Positions 41,401-49,600 of a DNA stretch of 64,000 nucleotides are shown in pieces. Positions within the stretch are counted from its first letter, which is position 1; every line of letters begins with the position of its first letter. Under the pieces are notes generated by a model. The model searched no databases, was not told the DNA's origin, and saw only the letters and a list, made by a program, of their open reading frames with translations. Origin of the DNA: Colias croceus (Eukaryota > Arthropoda > Insecta > Lepidoptera > Pieridae); NCBI RefSeq assembly GCF_905220415.1, contig NC_059558.1:8568501-8632500 (forward strand). The letters are read 5' to 3'. The position numbers and the translations under genes were made by a program.

Positions 41401-44400
41401 ACCTAATTACGTCTGGCCAGCTTTAATTATATAACATTTTGTGAGATTACGCTTTTTAGTAACTTTTTTTCCGAATAAAATAAAATTAAACTCACGTATT
41501 TCACTGTAACAGAGTGTGGTTTGACGAACTATAATTCATACTAAGTTTTAAGTTATTTTTAAAAAAATTAACCAAAAACATACCTATTAGGTGTAATAAA
41601 AAGGTACCTATTCTGTTTATGAAAATGATAAATGTGTGTTATAACAGAATATGGTCATAATAATTATTTTCACACAATATCTTTTATTAGTGTTATGATT
41701 CGTTTATTAGTCTTAGGCCGTATAACATTTACATCTGCTAATTGAAATTAATATTTTATTACAGTCATGGAGTGAGCTTTCTGAAAGTTATTAGGTAGGT
41801 ACGTATGTAACAAGATTTATGCTGTTCTACTTATTACATTATGTTGGTTTACATTTCTAAGAGAAAAGTTTCTTTAACATCAGATATTGGAATCATGTGT
41901 GAAAAGGGGACTAGTAGTAAGTAGTATACAATATACATAAGCCTTTATATAGTTTCCCGGAGCTAGTGAGACGCCTGTTTTTTATTTTGTTATGAAGTTT
42001 TTCCTGTTTATCATGGAATTTCCTATTAAACAAAATATCTCTGGCATAATATACCTATTATCAGTGACAGTGCAACCGTCGTGTCTCTCATAATTGAATA
42101 GAACTACATTATATTTTTTCCTTTCCTTGTCGCCCACATTACCGGCGATGCAAATATATATTCTAAAACAGCTGATCAGCGATGTAAATGAGCCGGTAAT
42201 CATTATATAATTTAATTTGTAAAACCGACACCCGGATGTGACAATTCGGCACATTAGGGTCGACTGAACCGCCTAGACGTCTAGATTCTGACCTCGTTAT
42301 GCATACCACGCTCGATTCTAATGCCTAAATTGTATCGACAGTATGATATCATTTTTGACATGGTATGAATGTATCATGTTGAAAATTTTATCTTGCATAA
42401 AATCAAAATATTTATGAAAACATAAAAGGTAAGTGAAGTTTTAAGAAGGGTATGATGATGATTCAAACATCGGTATAAATCCCAATTTATAGTAAAAATG
42501 CATAATTTAGTTTTTCAGAGCAACAGAGCGTACGATCGACGTAGTTTCTTTACAAAATAAAAGTATACCTATCGATTTTCTGTTTTCATGCAACACAAAA
42601 AACGCTTATATTTCTTCAGTAATCCAAATTTTCTCACTTTCACTTGCCAGTCTGAAATCTATCAGAGTGACAAGACGGTTGAGAACATTTCGTTTCTAGC
42701 GGCCGATCGCACGGCAAGGGGCACTGACTCACAAGGCCGCTGTCTGACAACTGCTTATAGTACTGGATGTACCAATATTAACTAACTATGGGTTTATTTA
42801 TTTAATAGTACCTAGTTCTTGGAAAAATAATGTGATAGAAAATGTTGGAATTTAAAATATTATGTTCCTTTGTGTGTATTTCGTTTTTCGCATCTTTTTC
42901 CACAAAATATCAGCAACGGTATATAAAACTACAGACATTGTGAAATAGGATGCGGTAACACGAAAAATTTTATGTGTCAAAATTGATATAATATTTTTTG
43001 TTTTAATTTACGTTTCCAAAATATATTTTTTTAATAATTTTAAATACGTACTACCTACAACATTTCGAATCGTTTGCTCCATATTCACATCACAATATAA
43101 AAATATGTTCTATTAAATTTGAGAATTTTTATACCAAAAATTTTTGAAAAAGTTATCCAAAATTTTATATTCTAGCAGATTGTACACCATTGCATAACAT
43201 ATTTTGAATCCCTATTTACATAGGCAGCAAAAACATAACTGAACACATTCCAAATGCTAACATTAGCTAAATGTATGGAATCATCCAGTAACATTATTGC
43301 ACTATATTTATATGACCTAGTTATTACTTCGGCGTGACTTTGTGATCACACTTACGTGAACACGCAATATGTCCATACAGTGTATTCTATTTTCACTATA
43401 AAATATGTAACAAAAAGAGATGGATTTATGGCCTTTTCATCACAAGAGACAATCTTAATTAGTCACATCATGACATCTTTATAGATTTATGAATTTTCTG
43501 TTGTGTGTAAATATAATATTTTGCAGGTCATTAGCATGTTTTGGTGACGTATGAAGTTTTTAGGCCGCTATCTACCACACTAGGTAGTGCTGATTGTTAG
43601 ATGCCACAAGTTAACTTTGTTTTATTTTGGTGCTCTTCTTCAATTAGAATAGATGTGATGTTTTCAAGGTTGAGTTATATTGATTAATAAGTTTAATTTT
43701 TGCACTCGTCTCTATTTTTATACCCACAGCTGTTTAATTGAAATTGGAGACCTTAAACCACATTGCTCTATACATGTTTATTTATAAGCGTATAATATTA
43801 AATTGTGCTAAATTTAAGAAAATGAGCAACATAATAAATTGTAGAATTTATTCTCCACTATGAACAGTTTATAAGAACTGTTTTTTTTTATATGGTTTTA
43901 ATCTTTACTATAATATTATAAAGCTGAAGAGTTTGTTTGTTTATTTGAACGCGCTAATCTCGGGAACTATTGGTCTGATTTGAAAAATTATTTCAGTGTT
44001 AGATAGCTCATTTATTGAGGAAGACTATTATATCATCACGCTACGACCAACAGGAGTGGAGCCACGGGGGTGAAACCGCGCTGAGCAGCTAGTATTGTAA
44101 TAAAAATTTTGTGAACAAATTATTCTTATTCCAATCAGATATAGTGTTAAAAATAAATCTTTAAAAAAATCAGTACAGGTTCATTGCTACTTGTTGTAAA
44201 TATTACCCTTTATTTAGACATTAAAATGTGCACATATTATGTACCAAGTAAAATGTAGTTAGATTTAGCTAAATGAATTTGAATCCCAATAATATGCAAA
44301 TATTATCTGTAAATATTGAAAAACCGTATATGCTAATATGGATCAAAAATGAATTTAATAAATGAAATTATACTAGCTATGTAAAAATATCTATGTTTAC

Positions 44401-45680
44401 TTGAAAAATCATACCCATACACTGACTACTATAGTATTTTTCTTCATACAGGTTTCATCAAATTAATTAAAATTTTGTAATATTAATTATTATTATACGA
44501 ACATCAATAATTAAAATAAATTAGGTAAATTTAATTGCTTGAGTTTAAAAAAAAATACATTTAAGTTGTGAGCCCGCAAAATACAATACAATAGAATAAT
44601 AATAAAAAACAATAATAATAATAAAAACAGGTAAGTATTCAAATTTATTTCAATTAAAAGCAGGTATTTTATTAACTCAGGCCCCGGAACCACAGACACA
44701 ATAGAAAATCTATTGTGTCTGGGACCGATCGGGCCACTTGGGGCTCAATGGGTTAATCAAGACCCATCCATAAAAAATACTATTAACTTTTTAATTGAAT
44801 AGATACAATCCTCCCATACAACTTGAATAAAAAGTTTTAATTACAGTCTGAGACTTCCACAAATACACATTTAAATAAACAATATTCATAAAAAATCTGA
44901 TTGATTATTCATGTCTATTAATTTGAGAATTCCAATTGGACTAATATGTTGTTTAAATGACTGATTATAGTTTGTTTCAAACTTATATGAAGTTGTTTCA
45001 TAGACAATTTATAGAAAATAAAAAACAATAATTTACTTAACAAACTTATTACCTAAAATAATGAAATCTGCACTTTTGCATTAAATAGGTGTAAACATAA
45101 AACTAGATAATGGGGTCACTTATAAGCATTTATCAATTTTTACATGAGATCGAAAACTTTTTAAATTTCTGAAGATTTTATATAAAATATGTTCAGCTTG
45201 TGGCAAAGACAGCACACGGGCGCGGGGCGGCTGACAACCGGCCCGCGCTGTCAACACCACGAGACCGCGCTGTCGGGGCAAAAGCCCTTACCTCGAGCGT
45301 CAATCGCTGACACATCATTTGCGACCGCTAAATACTACTCACCCGAGTATCCCAGGCTTGTAATGGTAGTTGGGTATCCGCCAAGGGCAGCCCCCGTATT
45401 CCCCTATGAGAGCATCGTGGTTCTGATTCAGGTTAAACGTAGATGCGCGGTTATCGTTTGCTTTCCTCCGTGTGGGATTGAAATAATTATTATTCCTATT
45501 TTCACCGTTCACATCATTTATTGGTATAAAGTCTTGTGCTTTATTCACATTAGGATTAGCGTTCTCTAAGTTTTTGAGGTTCATTTTGTCTGTTTCACTT
45601 TGAGTTTCCCATATACGAAGCCACAATCGCTTCGCGGGTCCTTCCTGCTCGGGCTGATACCACCCGACGTAGGGATCCAT
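26198..45680 (-). CDS. TENT4: TENT4/TRF4-type non-canonical poly(A) RNA polymerase, 9 coding exons
   Basis: Coding exons, in transcript order: 45343-45680, 38044-38237, 30758-30897, 30507-30569, 29133-29420, 28720-28824, 28186-28419, 26917-27166 and 26198-26445. All junctions are GT-AG and in phase, giving 1860 nt or about 619 residues. The start MDPYVGWYQPEQ matches the conserved amino terminus of vertebrate PAPD5/PAPD7. The nucleotidyltransferase core has the GS motif (about G159-S160), the DxD pair in TSDIDLVV (about D171 and D173) and the third aspartate in VDISFN (about D226). A PAP-associated region follows (FTGGISSYSLILM, LLIEFFELYG, IEDPLTPGNDIGRSSYGA). The tail is low complexity and ends in a basic KKRRQ segment. 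The family adds A or mixed A/G tails to nuclear RNAs (as in the TRAMP complex) and to mRNAs. It is transcribed divergently from LIG1. The length is within the family range and no break is seen. The paralogue name (Trf4-1, PAPD5 or PAPD7) is not settled. Confidence 0.93.
26518..26740 (+). mobile_element. RTE-like LINE 3' tail in TENT4 intron 8
   Basis: It starts ACTAGCTTTCCGCCTGCGGC, has GGGATAAAACCTAGCCTATG and GAAATCGGTCCAGTAGTTT, and ends in AAC-rich and TTATAATATTAG sequence. This is a typical truncated RTE tail, antisense to TENT4. Confidence 0.65.
26917..27166 (-). CDS. TENT4: TENT4 exon 8 (Gly-Val repeat)
   Basis: It encodes DWSDGSAGADVEGESTDV, then a run of repeated VGG triplets, then RRTSPPPLSALQCSSPTPRR and a conserved-looking HHITSNSDFNN. 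The Gly-Val run comes from an imperfect tandem GGTGTTGGA-type repeat, so its length probably varies among individuals. It is bounded by TTACAG and GTGAGA and exits in phase 1. Confidence 0.82.
27627..28170 (-). mobile_element. THAP-start repeat element, copy A, in TENT4 intron 7
   Basis: Read in the gene's direction, it begins 15 nt after the exon 7 donor and is about 85-90 percent like the LIG1 copy at 49202-49570 by eye. It carries an ATG reading MVRYCVVYGCISSEKRDFFY, with a C-x4-C spacing like a THAP finger start. A 191-bp fold-back element (27949-28139) is inserted in it. No clear terminal repeats or target duplication were found, so its class is open. Confidence 0.65.
27949..28139. mobile_element. 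191-bp fold-back MITE
   Basis: The terminal inverted repeats, starting TGTGCCTAGTG, match for about 60 bp at each end, and the centre is also partly palindromic. Flanking CTG (27946-27948 and 28140-28142) is a 3-bp target duplication. The uninterrupted site is seen in the homologous copy at 49202-49570. It ends only 46 nt from the TENT4 exon 7 donor. Confidence 0.85.
28186..28419 (-). CDS. TENT4: TENT4 exon 7
   Basis: It encodes AFDYGYIILQQAV, then LGRVVRVTDHVLQYRRWV, the end of the catalytic region, followed by a Pro/Ala-rich linker (PAPPAAPAPP repeated). It is 78 codons, phase 0. The donor GTGAGTG is followed after 15 nt by a repeated element that also follows LIG1 exon 6 (see findings). 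Confidence 0.92.
28720..28824 (-). CDS. TENT4: TENT4 exon 6
   Basis: Its 35 codons give HRPSLLCIEDPLTPGNDIGR and SSYGAIQVKQ, the PAP-associated block with the conserved nucleotide-recognition loop of TRF4-type enzymes. It is phase 0 at both ends. Confidence 0.95.
29133..29420 (-). CDS. TENT4: TENT4 exon 5 (central domain)
   Basis: It encodes KYPVLSRLVMVLKQFLLQRD, FTGGISSYSLILM, QLHPRPERLRQQ, LLIEFFELYGRKFNY and GGSYVSKDEIQK, the helical central domain that reads the nucleotide and RNA. It is exactly 96 codons, phase 0 at both ends. The acceptor is CTACAG and the donor GTAGTG. Confidence 0.95.
29547..29750. mobile_element. 204-bp MITE with ATAAG target duplication
   Basis: Inverted ends GCTGGTTGCAGAGCTTGACC and, reversed, GCCGGTTGCAGAGCTTGACC extend over about 36 bp. 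ATAAG flanks both sides (29542-29546 and 29751-29755). It is in TENT4 intron 4, 126 nt upstream of exon 5, and has no coding capacity. Confidence 0.82.
30507..30569 (-). CDS. TENT4: TENT4 exon 4 (third catalytic aspartate)
   Basis: This 63-nt, 21-codon exon begins VDISFNMSSGVKSAELIKQ. The aspartate in VDISFN is the third metal ligand of the family. It is bounded by CAG and GTAGGT and is too short to stand out as an open frame. Confidence 0.92.
30758..30897 (-). CDS. TENT4: TENT4 exon 3
   Basis: It encodes QWEKLPLWTLERELVNQ and then KVLEKATVPIVKMTDKYSDVK, closely matching the PAPD5/7 stretch between the DxD motif and the third aspartate. It enters in phase 1, leaves in phase 0, and is followed by GTATGTG. 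Confidence 0.93.
33913..34189 (+). mobile_element. P-element-like THAP-carrying short element, copy 1
   Basis: A 277-bp element in TENT4 intron 2 bounded by CATTGA and TCAATG. The flanking 8-mers TTAAAGTA and TTAAAGTT differ at one position. From 34026 it reads MPSCVLRYCTNNTEKCKGIT, which looks like the first half of a C2CH THAP zinc finger, then a stop. Eight-bp target duplications plus a THAP start point to the P superfamily. The assignment is inferred. Confidence 0.72.
34550..34730 (-). mobile_element. RTE-like LINE 3' tail, minus orientation
   Basis: Reversed, it reads from TTACTAGCTGTGATGTCCGG to CAAAATCCGTTTAGTGGTTT and an AACAAACAGACACA tract. Truncated, with no coding part. Confidence 0.5.
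34943..35120 (+). mobile_element. RTE-like LINE 3' tail in TENT4 intron 2
   Basis: It contains TTTCCGCCCGCATTTTC, GATAAAACCTATCCTATG, TGTAATCGGTTCAGTAG and ACAAACTTTCGCATTTA, in the block order of the 26518 copy, but more diverged. Confidence 0.6.
38044..38237 (-). CDS. TENT4: TENT4 exon 2 (nucleotidyltransferase GS and DxD motifs)
   Basis: It encodes LHEEIEHFYMYMSP, then FGSFRTGLYLPTSDIDLVV. The GS pair and two of the three metal-binding aspartates of the polymerase-beta fold are here. The acceptor is CAG at 38238-38240 and the donor GTGAGT starts below 38044. It is separated from exons 1 and 3 by introns of about 7.1 kb each. Confidence 0.95.
39054..39622. mobile_element. Tigger/pogo-like non-autonomous element
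   Basis: This 569-bp element in TENT4 intron 1 is flanked by TA (39052-39053 and 39623-39624), with ends CAGTGAAACTTGGTTAAGTG and, reversed, CAGTGAAACCTGGTTAAGTG. The interior is built from at least eight degenerate copies of an ACCTCTRTAACTGGGAC-like motif in both halves. No transposase remnant was seen. Confidence 0.82.
43905..44100 (-). mobile_element. RTE-like LINE 3' tail in TENT4 intron 1
   Basis: Reversed, it begins TACTAGCTGCTCAGCGCGG and includes CAGACCAATAGTTCCCGAGA and AAACAAACAAACTCTTCAGC, ending TTATAATATTATAG. Confidence 0.55.
44682..44745. repeat. Dispersed hairpin repeat, copy 2
   Basis: AGACACAATAGA-AAA-TCTATTGTGTCT forms a 12-bp stem, followed by CCGATCGGGCC. It matches 8570-8632 including the leading CCCCGGAA. 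It lies in TENT4 intron 1. Confidence 0.6.
45343..45680 (-). CDS. TENT4: TENT4 exon 1 (start, residues 1-113)
   Basis: It starts at the ATG of MDPYVGWYQPEQ, the family's conserved amino-terminal signature, followed by a low-complexity Asn-rich linker. The last codon is split GG|G. The donor is GTGAGT on the minus strand (ACTCAC at 45337-45342). The plus-strand reading frame across this exon is only its antisense shadow. Confidence 0.88.
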
Positions 45681-46448
45681 TCAGCCGGAGCAAGATTCCA
45701 CTATATGGGATAACACATGTTGTATCATTTCACATTTGTAATTGTAATTCGAAAAATTAATACAAAACAAAAATAAGTCACACCAATTGCTCTTAGGTCA
45801 CACCACATTCGGAACATGGACGACACGCGGATAGTTGACAGTTCATAAACTAGAGGGCGCCATTGTTGCAAAATAAGTTCTAGACGAGGTCAATAAAAAA
45901 ACTTTTAATAAGAAATATAAAGTTTCATAAGCAATGGTAATACTTTATAAATGGATTGGAAACCTAAAATAATTTTATTAAATACAAATTGAAGTATAAT
46001 ATAGCTTAGAGCAAATTTAGATGATTGCTAATAAAAAATACTTAACTGTAATTACTTTTTTTTATTGACAGTTACTTTTTGTGGTCGTGATTCTGATTGT
46101 TTGGAATCTTATAAAAATTTATATTGAATTTAACATTATTTATTTTACTCCATATTGCTCTAAATGTTTAATTAACATTTCATTAAGATTGATTAAGATA
46201 GATAAAATCTATAAATATTTTACACGAATTCAATTTTAGTTTCAACTCTGTATACTATGAATCCTCATATGAATCTGTAAGTCGACTGTCATTTTTTGGC
46301 GCCGAATCTAAAAAACATACTGTCAAAGTAGCATGTCAATCGGACTTTAATATTTATGTTACTTTTATATAAATTTTGCTTTATATTTCAAGTGTTTTAT
46401 AGAATTTCTTGTAAGTATAATCTACTAATGCTCTGATTCAATTGATTT
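45681..46448. promoter_or_regulatory. Divergent intergenic region between TENT4 and LIG1
   Basis: This 768-bp gap separates the two divergent start codons and must hold both 5' untranslated regions and both promoters, so a shared bidirectional promoter is likely. On the ligase side TTTGGCGCC (46295-46303) fits the E2F consensus. A minimal upstream frame (ATG CTC TGA at 46428-46436) precedes the LIG1 start if that leader is unspliced. No TATA box in a convincing position was seen. Confidence 0.6.
46295..46303 (+). promoter_or_regulatory. E2F-type site upstream of LIG1
   Basis: TTTGGCGCC matches the E2F consensus TTTSSCGC and lies about 145 nt before the first LIG1 ATG. DNA-replication genes, LIG1 included, are classic E2F targets in animals. 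Function here is inferred. Confidence 0.5.
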
Positions 46449-46661
46449 ATGAACTCCTTAAAGTTTCTTACAGTCAGTAGATTAGTATTTGGACTCCGTT
46501 CTGTGCCTGTTTGTGCAGGAAACGTAAACATCTCTCATTTCGTTAATGTTCCTAATAAATTAGTAAATTTTGGGACTCAAAACATGTCGCAGACAAGTAT
46601 TAGATCGTTCTTTACAGCAACACCCAAAAAAAATATTGAAATCAAAAAGGAGGACTCCAAG
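46449..46661 (+). CDS. LIG1: LIG1 exon 1: mitochondrial-type presequence and PCNA box
   Basis: Residues 1-45 (MNSLKFLTVSRLVFGLRS...) have arginines, hydroxylated and hydrophobic residues and no acidic residue, as in a mitochondrial targeting sequence. An in-frame ATG at 46584 starts MSQTSIRSFF, where QTSIRSFF fits the PCNA-interacting Q-x-x-I-x-x-F-F box at the start of nuclear LIG1. The first ATG has T at -3 (weak), the second A at -3 (strong), which suits leaky scanning. Confidence 0.9.
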
Positions 46662-49600
46662 GTGAGTACGAAGCAGATTTTCTATTTCTCCACACGATTT
46701 AAACATGTAACAAAATATGAATGGATAGAATTAATAAAATAATTAAGCTCTTGTACTGTACTGTATACAGGTATTTGAAAATAATTCGTATTTGTATAAA
46801 TATCATAACCTTACACAATCATTAAATTTCTTACAGGATAATTCAATAACAGATGAGAATGAATCTCCAGTTACAAATGGAACTGAAAAGGTAAGACACT
46901 ATATTATTATAGTTTTACCTACTTATATTTATCACAAATCCTTTATGTGTTTTGTATTTGTAGAAAGCAAAGAGAATAAGATCAGAGAGCAGTGGCAGTG
47001 ATTCAGTGGATGATGTGAAATCTAACAAAGTTGATAGTGCTGAAAAGGTATTTTATTTATTTTATTTAATATTGAAATTAAAATTATTGAATTATTGAAA
47101 CTATGTAGAAGTAGGTAAATGTAATTAAAATAAAACATGTTTTTATTTTCTTGCCAATAATGCATTTTATGGTCACTATTTAGTTACTGTAGATGAATTT
47201 ATTTACTTCTTAAATTAAACATGTGTAAGTATGTATTTGTTATATATTTTATAGAAAAAGTCAAAGCGCAGGCGTATTGTAAGTTCAGGAAGTGAATCAG
47301 AGACAAAGTCAGATACAGAAGAAATAAAATTGGAAAAAAGTGAAAACCCTGTTAAAACTTATGATTCACCGAAAAGCAAGAAAACTAAGGCAAAAGTTCT
47401 AAAAGTTGAATCACCAGTAAAAGTTAGTCCTAAAAAGGAATCAGTATTTTCAACACTTAAGAGTCCTAAAGTCAAACAAGAGAAAGAAAGTCCAAAAGCG
47501 AAGAAGGAAGTCAAATCTCCACCTTCAAGTAAAAAGAAAAATAATGTGAGCCCATCCAGTAAAAAGAAAGAAGTTCCTGAAGAAAATAAAGAGAATGGGA
47601 TCAAAGAGGAGAAACTTGATATTAAAGCTACATTGACTCCTGGTATGTTGTTCTACTATTGTGTCCATATTATTACTACATAGTATGAAAAATAGTTTCT
47701 CTCCATTGAAATAATAATACTACATATGGAGGAGACACCACGAACAAAATCTGTGCGTCATTTTTTTGCTCTAACCAAGTTTTAAAAATTATTATCTAGT
47801 TAGGTACTTACCGATGAAAGTTATTCCTTTGCACTTTTCCGTATTATTTGTGCAATATCGTAACACACACGAAGGCTTATTTGATGCGTTTCACTTTAAA
47901 ACAAATAAAAAAAGGAGCGTGCAGTTACGCCATATGGCGTATGTTGAGCGAACATAAGTGATGTAGGCGGTGTCGTCTCCATATGTATATCTCAATGTTT
48001 CTCTCTGTCTACCTATGTATGCTTAGATCTTTCAAACTAAGCAACAGATTTTTATATAACTAGGATGGTCATTCATTTATTTATATTTTGAAAAATATGC
48101 ATAGCTGTGTTAAGAAAATAATAATATTAAATAAATAGATTAATAATTACAATCTCTTCAATCTTGCAGAGGCTGATTACAACCCAGCGAAATCAAAATA
48201 CAATCCAATAAACGATGCATGCTGGTCAAAAGGAAAAGAAATCCCATATCTTGCTCTGGCAAAAACACTTGAAGCTATCGAAGCTACATCGGCCAGGCTG
48301 AAAATGATTGAGATTTTGAGTAACTACTTCAGATCTGTGATTGTATTGACACCAGAAGACCTGTTGCCGAGTATATACTTGTGTTTAAACCAGCTAGCAC
48401 CAGCTTACCATAGTCTTGAGTTAGGTAAGAATATTTATGGCATATGTTTATTTTTATCATTGTTACATTTTGATACATCTTGGAATTTTTCAATTTTTGT
48501 TTTGTTCATTAGTGTAAGAATTTCATCTTTTATTTCTACGTTTTGTTAGTATTCCTATTCATTTATTACGTTTTTTCTTGGAAAACAGTTCATTGGATGC
48601 AAACTATATTCTTGAGCAATATTTAAATAACAGCAAAGTTTTTCAAACATTGTCATTCCACTATATTATACTATGAACATCTATGACCATATTCTTAATT
48701 ACCTATACCTGACCTATATTCTTAATTGCTTATTTTATTTCCATAAAACTGTACTCAATTGTACTATTAACTAAAAAATATACTATTATAGTACTACTAG
48801 CTTACCGCCCGCGGCTTCGCTTGCTTTCTCTAAAACAATTTGAGATTTAAACTATCCTATCTCTGGTGGGCGAATTTTATTATAATCGGTTAAGTGGTTT
48901 AGGAGTCCATTTAGGACAAACATTGTGACACGAGATTTATATATATTAAGATTAAGTATTAATTAACATAATTGGTGTCCAGGCATGGCGGAAACCTACA
49001 TAATGAAAGCGGTAGGGCAGTGCACGGGGCGGTCCCTCGCTCAGATGCGCACCGCAGCCCGAGCTAGCGGAGACCTCGGGCTGGTAGCGGAGCAGGCGCG
49101 CGCCACACAGCGCACCATGTTCACGCCCGCGCCGCTCACCCTGCGCCGCGTGTTCACTGCGCTCAAGGAGGTCGCTGCTGAGAGTGGTGAGTGGCTGTGG
49201 CCACAGAATACATAATATTAGCTAAACGCTACAGAACGGACACTCTCCGCCTTCCGAAATTAAACTCTTACCTCACCCCGCACGATCACATGGCCCGCAC
49301 TTTTCTGCAAGGACGATACGCAATGAAGATTGACAACATTAATCAAATTGACTTAATGTAGTTTTATTATTTTGGATTTGTGATTATCGTTTTTCGTAGA
49401 AAATGGTTAGATATTGTGCTGTTTACGGATGTATTTCATTGGAAATACGCGAATTTCTTTACGCTAGTCACAATTGTGCCAACCATAAAGCGTTAACACA
49501 CACATTTGCAGTCTCTACAGTGTGACTGTCAAAACGATCATTTTGTATGGAATGTCCGGGGTTTGGTGTGGGTTGAAATATCACGTTGAGATTGCTACAC

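Larger units (their letters stand above)
38238..45342 (-). other. TENT4: TENT4 intron 1 (7.1 kb)
   Basis: It holds the Tigger-like element at 39054, an RTE tail at 43905 and the hairpin repeat at 44682. The frames at 40429 and 41982 are unsupported. Confidence 0.8.

Noticed and set aside
45189..45569. Plus-strand 126-residue frame
   Set aside because: Antisense to TENT4 exon 1 and its intron; no domain.
47359..47604. Minus-strand 81-residue frame
   Set aside because: Antisense of the Lys/Ser-rich LIG1 exon 4.
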